DNA of 64,000 nucleotides from Paenactinomyces guangxiensis (GCF_016055185.1 NZ_JAECVR010000014.1:53774-117773), one strand, 5' to 3'; counted from the stretch's first letter, positions 54,490 to 63,500 are shown. Program-made: numbers and translations. The notes: a model not told the origin generated them from the sequence alone.

Positions 54490-54534
54490 TTACACGTGTA
54501 AGATAATACTACATTTGTAATCCGTAGATGTCAA
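54490..54534 (-). promoter_or_regulatory. Beta-lactamase promoter with two BlaI-type dyads
   Basis: On the minus strand TTGACA (54534-54529), a 17-base spacer and TAGTAT (54511-54506) form a consensus-like promoter. Two dyads overlap it: TACAAATGTA (54519-54510) and the perfect palindrome TTACACGTGTAA (54501-54490). TACAnnTGTA is the known BlaI/MecI half-site arrangement. Confidence 0.8.
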
Positions 54535-54837
54535 CCTCAAACTTCTTGTGAAGATGGGGCAACAAGGGGTCCCACCGTCAAAACGCGTATTTTCCTCACT
54601 AAGCAATAAATGATTTACAATGTGAAAGAAATCAAGAGACAAACATGTTAAGGATCCATCAGCTAGGAGCACTCTCTGCAACACTCTCGGTTTTGGGGTA
54701 TAACTATTGCTTGACCCAGAATCTGCGTAACTGTCACTAAACTGGATCTGGGTCAGCTTGTTTAAATCCTTGTTTAGTAACATAAGGTCACTTATGATTA
54801 AGTAGGAGTTATAACTCACATAACAGGAGGAATTTAA
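54535..54837. other. Non-coding region upstream of the bla promoter and dinB
   Basis: No supported gene. TGACCCAGA (54712-54720) and TCTGGGTCA (54748-54756) form a 9-bp inverted repeat around a 27-base spacer. The motif AGCAATAAATGAT recurs at 54602 and about 55509, on both sides of dinB. Confidence 0.4.
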
Positions 54838-55368
54838 ATGGCAGATCTTGTATTTCAGTTGTATGAATATAATGTATGGGCAAATAAACAAATTTTTAAC
54901 CGACTCAAAGAGCTTCCAAAGGATGTTTACCGTCAAGAGGTTCAAAGTGTGTTTTCATCGCTATCTAAGGTATTGGCCCATGTTTATCTTTCTGATCTTG
55001 GATGGATAGAAGTTTTTTCTGGTAAAAGTATGAACCATGCATTGGCATTAGCTGAACAACTACAAGAACAAACAGAGTCAAAAGAAATAGAGGAAATGGA
55101 AGCGATGTTTTCTGAGTTAGCCGAGCGATACAAATCGTTCCTTAGCCATAAAGAAAATATACATAAGCCTCTTGTAATTGAGCATCCGTCTGGTGACTTA
55201 ATGAAAACTAGTGTATCCGAACTAGTGCCCCATGTTGTGAATCATGGAACATATCACCGTGGTAATATCACAGCTATGTTACGACAAATAGGTTACGCTT
55301 CTGTTATGACAGATTATGGTGTTTATTTATATTTAAAAACAAAGGGAGAATCATTGAGGATTCGGTGA
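54838..55368 (+). CDS. DinB-family protein
   Basis: Protein of 176 residues, four-helix-bundle DinB/YfiT-like fold. The three His ligands of the metal site are visible: one in VLAHVYLSDL and two in HVVNHGTYHRGN. The N-terminus LYEYNVWANKQIF is typical. Family members are metal-dependent enzymes often acting with bacillithiol (transferases) or of unknown role. CAGGAGGAA precedes ATG. Confidence 0.9.
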   Translation: MADLVFQLYEYNVWANKQIFNRLKELPKDVYRQEVQSVFSSLSKVLAHVYLSDLGWIEVFSGKSMNHALALAEQLQEQTESKEIEEMEAMFSELAERYKSFLSHKENIHKPLVIEHPSGDLMKTSVSELVPHVVNHGTYHRGNITAMLRQIGYASVMTDYGVYLYLKTKGESLRIR

Positions 55369-55698
55369 ATATACTTTCCACACTAAAAAATTGACTGCCC
55401 CGAATGTATTACGACCACTCCATATCCAAAACATAGAAGCTGGTATTGGATGGAGTGGTGATCTCGCTCTCACCGGCTTTCTTCAGGATCCTATGGCTGC
55501 GTCGTTGAGCAATAAATGATCATGCCTCACTATTAAAATAGAACCTTTATATGGTATACTTTCAGGGAACGCCAGTTCGGTTTATCCGCACCTCGACAAA
55601 AGTGGTATATATGGTATCGCCAACATTTATTAAAAATCCTGTCCATTGTGCATGGAGTTGTAATTTCGGATGTGCAAATTTTACTGTGAAACAGGTGA
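55369..55698. other. Intergenic with an interrupted inverted repeat
   Basis: CCACTCCATATCCAA (55415-55429) and TTGGATGGAGTGG (55446-55458) pair over 13 bases with a two-base bulge around a 16-base loop. No gene recognised. Confidence 0.4.
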
Positions 55699-56349
55699 AT
55701 GATATTGAAAAAGAAAAATAGGACAATTCTCAAACCAGATCTCCCTGAAAGCTTAGAAATCCTCACGATAAATGAACTTGTGAACGGGTCTTTGTACGAA
55801 AAGGTGAGGCTTGAATCAACGATTGGTACGGTGTATGCTGAGCACGTTCAGTTTAGTGAGGTTCACCTGGAGAGTGTTAACTTTGAAGAGGCACATTTAC
55901 CCTTTTCTTCATGGATGGATGTCATTTTTGAAAAATGTGATCTATCAAATGTGAAATTTAAAGGTGCGCGATTTAACCGTGTCGAGTTTAGAGAGTGCAA
56001 ATTGGTTGGTGCAGATTTTGATCAAGCGGTGATGCGTGATGTTCAATGGATCGACTGCCCGGCTCCCTATTCTTTGTATCATATGACAGAACTTCGAGAT
56101 GTTCGTTTTGATCATTGTTTATTAAAAGAGGCAAATTTCATCGATGCAACTTTGGACAATTTTCAACTTGGAACTTCGACAATTCAAGATGTGCAATTTT
56201 CTGGCACCTCATTAAATAATGTAGACCTTAGTCGATGTCAATTTACATGTATACATATATCGGAAAGTGACCTGCGCGGCGCTATTGTTTCACCTGAACA
56301 GGCGATTGCCTTTGTTGAATTGTATGGGTTAAAAGTAAAGCACGATTAA
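55699..56349 (+). CDS. Pentapeptide-repeat protein
   Basis: Protein of 216 residues. From about residue 45 it is built of A(D/N)LxX-type five-residue units (VNFEEAHLPFS, CDLSNVKFKGARFNRVEF, CKLVGADFDQAVM, SLNNVDLSRCQF, SDLRGAIVSPEQA), predicting a right-handed beta-helix. Qnr/MfpA proteins with this fold mimic DNA and protect gyrase, but many are uncharacterised and I see no loop that assigns it. ATG 55699 or TTG 55705 may be the start; the GGTGA RBS fits TTG somewhat better. Confidence 0.85.
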   Translation: MILKKKNRTILKPDLPESLEILTINELVNGSLYEKVRLESTIGTVYAEHVQFSEVHLESVNFEEAHLPFSSWMDVIFEKCDLSNVKFKGARFNRVEFRECKLVGADFDQAVMRDVQWIDCPAPYSLYHMTELRDVRFDHCLLKEANFIDATLDNFQLGTSTIQDVQFSGTSLNNVDLSRCQFTCIHISESDLRGAIVSPEQAIAFVELYGLKVKHD

Positions 56350-56385
56350 GAGGGGGAATTGTAAAAGAGAGCTTTCCTTGCGGGA

Positions 56386-56541
56386 GTGGTTTCTGAAGTT
56401 GATGGTTATGTGATAGAGATTTTTGGAAATAGAGGAAGCAGCTTAAATGGTGTCAGACATTGGCCGAATGATTGGGATACCAGATATAGTCACGTTAGAG
56501 AACTTTTGTTTCTTGATCAAAACAAGGGATTACCTGTGATA
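56386..56541 (+). pseudogene. Fragment of an unrecognised protein gene
   Basis: From GTG 56386, preceded in frame by AFLAG, the frame reads SEVDGYVIEIFGNRGSSLNG and RHWPNDWDTRYSHVRELLFL with natural-looking composition. There is no RBS at the GTG. From 56542 onward the frame is antisense to an argS-like fragment, so the 3' part is not genuine. I interpret it as a severed gene piece in a mosaic scar. Confidence 0.35.
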
Positions 56542-56727
56542 TTACATTTCGGTTGGAGTTGGAAGACCGAGAATATATAAAATATCCGCAAGATGTTTCG
56601 TATATTCCGCAGTTAGCCAAAGCCGGAATGATCTTTTGTCAGGATCTTCTTCTGTAATCACAGGACATGCTGCATAAAACTGATTAAACAGTGAAGCCAG
56701 TTGGAATCCATAATTACAGATGGTTAT
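56542..56727 (-). pseudogene. argS: C-terminal fragment of arginyl-tRNA synthetase
   Basis: On the minus strand, 62 codons end with TAA at 56542. They read ...GFQLASLFNQFYAACPVITE, then SFRLWLTAEYTKHLADIL and LGLPTPTEM. This is the anticodon-binding C-terminus of ArgS, including the typical (L/A)xxFNxFYxxCPV and terminal LLGIxxPxxM. A TGA closes the frame upstream, so only about one tenth of the enzyme remains. It is presumably left by recombination, with a full argS elsewhere. Confidence 0.75.
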
Positions 56728-56783
56728 TCAAGAACGAGTAAAGGAGTCTTTAAACAAAATAGATAAAGGAGGGGAGAATTTCA

Positions 56784-57269
56784 ATGTCAATAAGATGGGA
56801 AGATTCTTACATAGGGAAACTTAGACGATTGGTTGAGCATCATCCATTAATCGTTCCATCCATTAGAGCGATCATTCAAGATGAACAAGGAAGGGTTCTT
56901 TTTTTGAAAGGTGAAGGATGGAAAATGCCTGCTGGTTCCATCGAGCTTGGTGAATCCATTTACGATACTTTAAAAAGAGAGGTAAAAGAAGAGACAGGTC
57001 TTGATGTTATTTCAGCTACGTTAATTGCAATTTATACATCGAAACCTATCATCACAAATAGATTTGGTGACCAGTACCAGATGTTTGAGTTCTTGTTCAG
57101 AGTTGATGAATGGAGTGGAACGCTCTTAACAGAGACCGATGAAACAACAGAAGCAAAGTTTTTACATATAGATGAACGCCCTGTAGATCGAAACGGCTAC
57201 TGGGGAGAACATTTCACAGAAATATTTGAGGACCTAAAGAGTTACAATGGGTGTCTTATTCTCAAGTGA
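56784..57269 (+). CDS. Nudix hydrolase
   Basis: Protein of 161 residues. The Nudix box GSIELGESIYDTLKREVKEE plus TGL fits GX5EX7REUXEEXGU exactly. The N-terminal strand region VPSIRAIIQDEQGRVLFLKG and the Tyr/Phe-rich second half (QYQMFEFLFRVDEW) follow MutT/ADP-ribose-type members. It cleaves a nucleoside diphosphate linked to some moiety X; which one is unclear. AAAGGAGGGGAG precedes ATG. Confidence 0.9.
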   Translation: MSIRWEDSYIGKLRRLVEHHPLIVPSIRAIIQDEQGRVLFLKGEGWKMPAGSIELGESIYDTLKREVKEETGLDVISATLIAIYTSKPIITNRFGDQYQMFEFLFRVDEWSGTLLTETDETTEAKFLHIDERPVDRNGYWGEHFTEIFEDLKSYNGCLILK

Positions 57270-57445
57270 CTGCTCAACCAGTGTATTTTTCATACATTTC
57301 TTCCTTCCTGTCTATTATGATGATTAATCGTTTTTATCCTTTTGTATGAGGCAGAAAATCCAGGTCTATGTGATCCTTTATTTTGACAATGATTTCCTAA
57401 ACACACACAGGGTCTGCAAAGCGGTTTCTCTGCCGAATCTGCCTT

Positions 57446-57754
57446 TTAAGTGATAAGAAAGATGATGATCGCAAAAACCAAAAAGCATAAGGATAGAAAG
57501 AAAATGGGCTTTAATAGTTTTTTATAATAAAGGGTTTGACTGGTGTTAAATTTTATGAATTTTCCTTCAATAAAAACAGCCAGTATGTAGACCCCAAGAA
57601 AGGAGGAGGAGATTTTGATGAGCGTGTAATCTCTCAGAATAGCGGAGATCAGGAAAAGACTGGAACCTGATAAAACGGCCAATCCCATAGCAATAAGATA
57701 TGCCATGACAAGTGCGTATTTTTGCCCATAACGGCTTTTCAGGTCAGATAGCAT
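57446..57754 (-). CDS. Small membrane protein of unknown function
   Basis: Protein of 102 residues from ATG 57754 (AAAGGAG 8 bases upstream). Three predicted helices (ALVMAYLIAMGLAVLSGSSL, SSFLGVYILAVFI, PIFFLSLCFLVFAIIIFLI). The N-terminus is basic. I do not recognise a family. Nothing in the flanks suggests a partner. Confidence 0.65.
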   Translation of the reverse strand: MLSDLKSRYGQKYALVMAYLIAMGLAVLSGSSLFLISAILRDYTLIKISSSFLGVYILAVFIEGKFIKFNTSQTLYYKKLLKPIFFLSLCFLVFAIIIFLIT

Positions 57755-57948
57755 GTAAAATACTCCTTTCAAAAAAGTTAACCTGATCTGTACCGAACTA
57801 TTTTGTCTCCATAAAGAATTCCTCCTAATATGTCGAATATACAATAAGGTCAAAAATTTGATTCAAAGAATATTGTACCACGTATAAGATGGTTTTGTTT
57901 CATTTTACAGGGTTTGAAAAAAGCATTTCAGAAAGGGAGCCTTTTTAG

Positions 57949-58815
57949 ATGAACATCAGTTTAAGTATGTGGAGTGTTCATAAGTACTGGTATGAGGGAA
58001 GATGGGACATTGTTGATTTTCTCGATTTCGCGTCCACGACAAAGGTTTCAGGTGTTGAATTGTTGAGCATTTTCTGGCGGGATCAGCAAAGGGAACTGCC
58101 AGCAGTAAAAGAGGCGTTAAGGAAATACCAATTGAAGGCCGCCTGTTACGCGGCATACAATAACTTTGCCTCCGGCGATTCTGATAAACGGAAACAACAG
58201 TTGAAGGAGGTCACGGATGCCGTTGATATGGCTGTGATGTTGGAAGCCCCGGTGGTACGTGTTTTTTCCGGAGACTTGCCGGAAGGCAATATTTCATATG
58301 AGCAGGGGTTGGGTTACGCGGTAGAGGGGCTGGCCCGGGCAGCTCAATATGCAGAACAAAAGGGAGTCGTTCTTTGTTTGGAGAATCACGGATTATTTGC
58401 CGGCAGAAGCGGACAGGTTCTCGATGTGATCAATCAGGTGGGCTCTCCGGCGCTTGGCAGCACATTTGATACCGGGAACTTTCTGTTAGTGGGCCAGAGT
58501 CCCAGTGATGCTATACAGGAATTATTGGGAGTGATCAAGCATGTCCATGTAAAAGACTTTCTACATACCCCGGATGAAACCGAAAATGTGTACACGTCGC
58601 TGACAGGAGAGCGGTATGCGGGAAAAATCCCGGGGGAAGGAGAAGTTGATTTGCGCTATATACTGGGGGAACTTCAAGCCAGTGGCTATGACGGTTGGTT
58701 GTCTGTTGAATATGAGGGTTCTGGGGAGCAGAGGGAGGGGGCTGTCCGTTCTGTCGATGTGGTATACGACCTGGTGCAATCGGTAAAATCCAATAAAAGC
58801 AGAGGTGACAGGTGA
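57949..58815 (+). CDS. Sugar phosphate isomerase/epimerase-like TIM-barrel protein
   Basis: Protein of 288 residues of the xylose-isomerase-like AP-endonuclease-2 fold. Metal-site residues lie in LCLENHG, STFDTGNF, HVHVKDF and SVEYEGSG. It overlaps the following Gfo/Idh/MocA dehydrogenase gene. Such pairs interconvert and oxidise sugars or inositols, though no transporter or regulator is nearby to hint at the substrate. GAAAGGGAG precedes ATG. Confidence 0.88.
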   Translation: MNISLSMWSVHKYWYEGRWDIVDFLDFASTTKVSGVELLSIFWRDQQRELPAVKEALRKYQLKAACYAAYNNFASGDSDKRKQQLKEVTDAVDMAVMLEAPVVRVFSGDLPEGNISYEQGLGYAVEGLARAAQYAEQKGVVLCLENHGLFAGRSGQVLDVINQVGSPALGSTFDTGNFLLVGQSPSDAIQELLGVIKHVHVKDFLHTPDETENVYTSLTGERYAGKIPGEGEVDLRYILGELQASGYDGWLSVEYEGSGEQREGAVRSVDVVYDLVQSVKSNKSRGDR

Positions 58816-59876
58816 TGCGAAAATTAAGGGTTGGCTTAATCGGAGCCGGGTCCATCTCCGATTTTCATCTGGGGGCATATCTGAAAAATGCACAGGCAGC
58901 CATTGAGGCGGTCTGTGATACTAATGAGCAGAGAGCGAGGGAAAAAGCGGAAAAATACGGGGCTGCAAAAGTATATACCGATTACCGGGACCTGCTTGCC
59001 AATGAAGCGGTTGACGCTGTGAGTATCTGTACCTGGAACCATTCACATGCTGAGATATCTATCGCGGCGCTCCATAAGGGGAAACATGTCCTGGTTGAAA
59101 AACCTTTAAGTATCTCTGTTGAAGAAGCCATGCAGGTTGAGAAGGCCGTGCAACAGACCGGAAAATTGTTGCAAGTTGGCTTCGTTCGGCGTTATGCGAC
59201 AAATACGCAGATTTTGAAGCGATTTATCGATGCAGGCGATTTGGGTGAAATTTATTATGCAAAAGCTTCCTGTTTACGCCGGTTGGGAAATCCGGGCGGG
59301 TGGTTTGCGGACAAAAAACGCTCCGGCGGAGGGCCGCTTCTCGACCTGGGAGTTCATATGATCGATATTTGCTGGTATTTAATGGGTTGCCCCAAAGTAA
59401 AGTCGGTGAGCGGAAACACTTATCGCAAGTTAGGAAACCGGGCGAATATACAAAATTTATCGTTTTACAGGGCCGCCGACTACGATGCGGCGCAAAATAC
59501 GGTTGAAGACCTGGCTAATGCGATGATTCGCTTTGAAAACGGAGCTTCGCTCATGGTTGATGTCAGCTTTACTCTGCATGCCAAACAGGATGAAATCGCG
59601 GTAAAGCTTTATGGTGAAAAGGGCGGGGCAGAGATTGAACCGGAATTATTTATTGTGTCGGAAAAGCATAACACCATTTTGAATATCACTCCGCAAGTGG
59701 ATCAATTGACTTTTAACTTTGAAGAAGCTTTTTGCAAAGAGATTGATCATTTTGTGGATAGTTGTATCCATGGCGGTCACACACTCAGCCCGGTTCAAGA
59801 CGGAGTTGAATTGATGAAAATGTTGTGCGCCATCTACGAATCAAGTAATACGGGAAAAGAAATCCGCTTTGATTAG
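58815..59876 (+). CDS. Gfo/Idh/MocA-family oxidoreductase
   Basis: NAD(P)-dependent dehydrogenase of 353 residues from ATG 58815, one base overlapping the upstream stop; GTG 58812 is possible. The Rossmann motif is VGLIGAGSISDFHLGAY; the conserved EKPLSISVEEA contains the catalytic Lys region; the C-terminal domain has GGGPLLDLGVHMIDICWYLMG with the His typical of myo-inositol dehydrogenase relatives. Operonic with the TIM-barrel gene. Confidence 0.92.
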   Translation: MRKLRVGLIGAGSISDFHLGAYLKNAQAAIEAVCDTNEQRAREKAEKYGAAKVYTDYRDLLANEAVDAVSICTWNHSHAEISIAALHKGKHVLVEKPLSISVEEAMQVEKAVQQTGKLLQVGFVRRYATNTQILKRFIDAGDLGEIYYAKASCLRRLGNPGGWFADKKRSGGGPLLDLGVHMIDICWYLMGCPKVKSVSGNTYRKLGNRANIQNLSFYRAADYDAAQNTVEDLANAMIRFENGASLMVDVSFTLHAKQDEIAVKLYGEKGGAEIEPELFIVSEKHNTILNITPQVDQLTFNFEEAFCKEIDHFVDSCIHGGHTLSPVQDGVELMKMLCAIYESSNTGKEIRFD

Positions 59877-59905
59877 GATGGCCCAAAAGATATCGGACAG
59901 AATCA

Positions 59906-59939
59906 AAAATGGTTATCCCGGGCCGGGGATAACCATTTT
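59906..59939. terminator. Strong bidirectional terminator
   Basis: A 14-bp perfect stem AAAATGGTTATCCC / GGGATAACCATTTT with a 6-base loop. It ends two bases before the stop codon of the minus-strand AMP-binding gene and serves both converging operons. Confidence 0.85.
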
Positions 59940-59941
59940 AA

Positions 59942-61315
59942 TTATGTAGATTTACGATCAATGATACGAATATAGTTATCCTTATCGGCCTGTGCGGTCA
60001 CTCCCGTATGAAGCCAGCCATTTACAATGGTTTTTGCTGACTCTTCCGGGTCTTTATAGTAGCCGGTCATCACACTGGGGCTTTTCACCAATAACTCTCC
60101 GTCTGGCAGGAAACGGATCTCTGTGCCGGGCAGTGGTTTACCCTCCGTTCCGGGCTTGATATGGGCGAGCCGGTTTGATGCAATCACCGCAGTGCATTCA
60201 GCCATCCCGTATGCTTCCAGAACAGGAAGGCCGATTGCGGAAAAAAACTGTCTCACCTCAGCATCCGGCATAGAACCGCCCGAAACCATAAAGCGAAGTT
60301 GTCCGCCTAATCTGTCGTATATGTTTGCAAATACAAAATCCTGCAAGAAAGCATACTGAAGACGAAGTTTTTTAGGGATTGCCCAGTTAAATCCCTGTGA
60401 TGCGATTTGTTGGTGCCGTGCGGCAATTTTCATCGCCCAATCAAAAAAACGGTGTTTGATCGGGGATTGAGACAGGTCCTCCGTAATCCCGCGGTAGATG
60501 GTTTGGAACAGTCCGGGCGTACCGATTAGAATCGTGGGATGCACTTCCCGCATGTTGATGAAAGCTTTTTCCACACTTTCCGCGTAGGCCACGGTGGCGC
60601 CGGCGCAGATCGGTGCGAAATGTCCCGTCACTCTCTCAAACATATCGGACAATGGCAGAATAGAGAGAAAAGTATCTAAGGAAGTATAAGGAACAAAATG
60701 GTTCCACATCTCAATATTGCTCAGGATATTCCCGTGAGATAACAGAATTGCCTTCGGGTTTTCATCACCAACTGAGGAGTGGACAATGGTGGCCGGGTCT
60801 GAAGACTGGATGGAAGGATAAGCCCAGTCGGTATCCTCGATCACGGCTGTCTGCCCCAATTGAATGACAGTCTCAAATTGAAGGGCCTTAACATCCCCCT
60901 TCGCTTTTCCGTTCATTAATATAAAATGCCGGGTACATTTGGGGACTTTAGTGATCTGTGTGAGCAGGTCCGGCTGCTGTACGATGACCGCTTCGGTGTC
61001 GGTATGTTGTAACATAAAAAAGATTTGCTGCACCTGAAGAGCCGGATAGATCGGAACAGAAACAGCTCCCAGGCTTAGCAGGGCGAAATCGCTAATCACC
61101 CAGCAGGGATGATTTTCGGACAAAATGGCCACTTTCGTACCCGCCCGAATCCCCAGACGCTCCAAACCAAATGCAAAATCTCGGATCGTGTTCCAAAGTT
61201 TTTGATAGGTCATGGAATGGTATTTTCCGTCTTGTTTCCATCGCAAAGCGGTTTTGTCAGGATATTGTTTGACGGTTTGTGCAAGCATCTCCACCAGGTT
61301 ATGGGATTTCATCAT
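59942..61315 (-). CDS. AMP-binding (acyl-CoA synthetase-like) protein, C-terminally truncated
   Basis: Protein of 457 residues, related to long-chain acyl-CoA synthetases of the FadD15/AMP-forming family (about 600 residues). The N-terminal AMP-binding domain is nearly complete, but the protein ends at IDRKST where family members continue KDLIVTSGGKN and a C-terminal domain of about 130 residues. Two adenylation motifs are eroded: HSSVGDENPKAILLSHGN for the P-loop YTSGTTGxPKG, and GWLHTGVTAQ where the catalytic Asp of HTGD should be. It is probably inactive as a ligase. GGGAGGG precedes ATG. It may be a decaying gene or a repurposed protein. Confidence 0.8.
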   Translation of the reverse strand: MMKSHNLVEMLAQTVKQYPDKTALRWKQDGKYHSMTYQKLWNTIRDFAFGLERLGIRAGTKVAILSENHPCWVISDFALLSLGAVSVPIYPALQVQQIFFMLQHTDTEAVIVQQPDLLTQITKVPKCTRHFILMNGKAKGDVKALQFETVIQLGQTAVIEDTDWAYPSIQSSDPATIVHSSVGDENPKAILLSHGNILSNIEMWNHFVPYTSLDTFLSILPLSDMFERVTGHFAPICAGATVAYAESVEKAFINMREVHPTILIGTPGLFQTIYRGITEDLSQSPIKHRFFDWAMKIAARHQQIASQGFNWAIPKKLRLQYAFLQDFVFANIYDRLGGQLRFMVSGGSMPDAEVRQFFSAIGLPVLEAYGMAECTAVIASNRLAHIKPGTEGKPLPGTEIRFLPDGELLVKSPSVMTGYYKDPEESAKTIVNGWLHTGVTAQADKDNYIRIIDRKST

Positions 61316-61402
61316 CTGGTTTAGCCCTCCCTTTTGCCGCTGCCAAAGTACAAATAATAATCGCCTACTATATAGACTATTCTGATAAAGATGGATGATT
61401 AA

Positions 61403-61429
61403 AAAGCGCCTTTATTTAAAAGACGCTTT
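61403..61429 (-). terminator. Terminator of ygzB
   Basis: A stem AAAGCG-C-CTTT / AAAG-A-CGCTTT around an ATTTA loop, followed on the minus strand by TTTTTAATC. Confidence 0.7.
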
Positions 61430-61438
61430 GACTGAAGT

Positions 61439-61768
61439 TTAAAGCGGTGTATTTTGTTCTGTCTGTGTTTGCGGTGCGTCTTTGGGGTCCATAGAGAGAA
61501 TGGCTTTACAGTGCATACACTCATCTCTTTTTCCGAGAACCTTGGTCTCTTTTTTACAAACAGGGCAATTCACTTTTGCAGATTGAGTGGAAAGCATTCC
61601 AACCCAAAAATAAATTCCCACACTGGTGAGAACAAATAGCATTCCGAGGATGAAGAAAAGGGACATCCAGTCCGGCCAGATAAATCCAATATACATAACT
61701 CCCATCCCGATAAAAATCAGGAGCAGGGCGAATGTACGAATCTTATTTAATTTTCCGGAAAGAAGCAT
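61439..61768 (-). CDS. ygzB: YgzB/UPF0295 membrane protein with zinc-ribbon
   Basis: Protein of 109 residues: two helices (about 12-30 and 36-60) starting SGKLNKIRTFALLLIFIGMG, then a cytoplasmic ribbon with two Cys pairs (NCPVCKKETK and ECMHCKA). The order KVNKIRTFAL...YFWVGMLSTQ...CPxC...LGKxDxCMxC is that of B. subtilis YgzB. Role unknown. In B. subtilis it lies beside perR; here 10.7 kb of other genes intervene. Confidence 0.9.
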   Translation of the reverse strand: MLLSGKLNKIRTFALLLIFIGMGVMYIGFIWPDWMSLFFILGMLFVLTSVGIYFWVGMLSTQSAKVNCPVCKKETKVLGKRDECMHCKAILSMDPKDAPQTQTEQNTPL

Positions 61769-61991
61769 ATTGCTTGCTCCTCCTTATCAAAGACTCAGCG
61801 TGTAAGAATCAGGTTGATTGTATCATGAACCGCTCCGGGGTGCAATTGAATCGCACTGTTCGCCATAAAGATGACTGAAGCGGAGAATAAGTTTGTTTGT
61901 GCTATATATAGGTAAATAGAATGGTGATAATATAATATATTGGGAGTCTAATATTTTACTTTATAAATTAATGGCTTGTGGGGGAGTGGAG

Positions 61992-63500
61992 ATGCAGACA
62001 AATCGAAGAAATGTAACGGTTGCTATGATGGTTGCTACATTTTTAATAGCAATCGAAGGAACGATCGTCAGTACTGCAATGCCCCGTGTTGTGAGTGAAT
62101 TGGGAGGATTGCAACTGATCAGCTGGGTGTTTGCGGTCTATCTGCTTACATCGACAGTAACAACCCCGATTTACGGCAAGCTGGCCGATCTTTTTGGGAG
62201 AAGAGTGATTTTTACTTTTGGTGCTGGTCTGTTTCTGATCGGGTCCATGTTATCCGGCCTGTCACAAACGATGCACCAGTTGATCTGGTTTCGGGCTGTG
62301 CAGGGGATTGGCGCGGGCGCTATTTTGCCCACTACTTTCACGATCGTCGGCGATATTTACCCATATGAAGAACGGGCTAAAGTTCAGGGGCTGTTTAGTT
62401 CGATCTGGGGTATTTCCGGATTGATCGGGCCTTTAGTCGGCGGATTTTTAGTTGATTATGTTTCGTGGCGATGGATTTTCTATCTCATTGTCCCGTTTGC
62501 TCTTATCTCCACCATTCTGCTCTGGTTGTTTTTAAAGGAGGAAAATACACGGGAACAAGAGCGAAAAGTCGACTATTGGGGAGCTTTCACTTTCACAGTC
62601 GCATCAGTCTCGATCTTGTATGCCCTGCTGACAGGCGGAACCACTTATCCATGGAATTCACCTGTGATTATCAGTCTTTTTGTCGCGGGATTTATTTTCT
62701 TAGCGTTATTTGCCCGTATTCAGATGAAGTTTCCCGAACCGTTGTTTCCGCTTCAGTTATTAAGAAATCCAATCCTGTTTGTATCTAATCTGGGTGGATT
62801 TTTATCAAGTTCTGTATTAATCGGCATTAATGTTTATTTGCCCTTATGGGTACAGGGCGTTCTGGGGCAGGGAGCTACAGGATCGGGGTTGGCCTTGTTG
62901 CCTATGTCGCTCGGCTGGCCGGTCGGGGCCATGCTCGGCGGCCGGTTCATGTTGAAGATCGGACCTCAGAGAACCGGAGTCGCCGGTATGCTGCTTATTC
63001 TGTTTGGAAGTGTTTGGCTGTCCCTGGTCACAAGTACCTCTCCATACTGGTTTCTGATTGTGATCATGCTGATTGTGGGATTTGGATTTGGCTTTGCCAG
63101 CACAGTAATGACTGTAGTGGTTCAGTCAGCTGTGGATTGGAAGGTGAGAGGAGTTGCGACCGCCTCAAATACCTTTTTGAGATCATTGGGCCAGACGATG
63201 GGGATCGCTGTTTTTGGTACTTTATTTAACAATCTGATCAGTGGCTATGCCTCCGGCCATTTTCACGGAACCCAGAAAATCGCTCCCTCTGACCTCAACC
63301 AGCTGCTGGATCCACACGGGTTAGAAAGAGTTAAAGCTCCCGTTCTGAGTTTTATGCGTGAAGCCTTAGTATACGGGATACACAACATTTTCCTTTTGCT
63401 TGCAGCCATTTCCCTTGTGACCTTGTTTGTCACATTCTGGTTGCCCAAGCAAAAGCCGGAGGTAAGTGCAGTTCCCCAGGGGGGACTAAAAAGGGCTTAA
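61992..63500 (+). CDS. MFS multidrug exporter, DHA2 (14-helix) family
   Basis: Protein of 502 residues from ATG 61992 (GGGGGAGTGGAG upstream). About fourteen helices. Motif D1 region FLIAIEGTIVSTAMPRVVSE, motif A YGKLADLFGRRVIF, motif C GISGLIGPLVGGFLVDYVSW. These place it with EmrB/QacA-like proton antiporters such as B. subtilis Mdr/YusP. No linked regulator is seen. Confidence 0.9.
   Translation: MQTNRRNVTVAMMVATFLIAIEGTIVSTAMPRVVSELGGLQLISWVFAVYLLTSTVTTPIYGKLADLFGRRVIFTFGAGLFLIGSMLSGLSQTMHQLIWFRAVQGIGAGAILPTTFTIVGDIYPYEERAKVQGLFSSIWGISGLIGPLVGGFLVDYVSWRWIFYLIVPFALISTILLWLFLKEENTREQERKVDYWGAFTFTVASVSILYALLTGGTTYPWNSPVIISLFVAGFIFLALFARIQMKFPEPLFPLQLLRNPILFVSNLGGFLSSSVLIGINVYLPLWVQGVLGQGATGSGLALLPMSLGWPVGAMLGGRFMLKIGPQRTGVAGMLLILFGSVWLSLVTSTSPYWFLIVIMLIVGFGFGFASTVMTVVVQSAVDWKVRGVATASNTFLRSLGQTMGIAVFGTLFNNLISGYASGHFHGTQKIAPSDLNQLLDPHGLERVKAPVLSFMREALVYGIHNIFLLLAAISLVTLFVTFWLPKQKPEVSAVPQGGLKRA

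Noticed and set aside
54490..54945. A 151-codon minus-strand frame upstream of the beta-lactamase
   Set aside because: It covers the bla promoter and operators and is antisense to the start of dinB; no motif.
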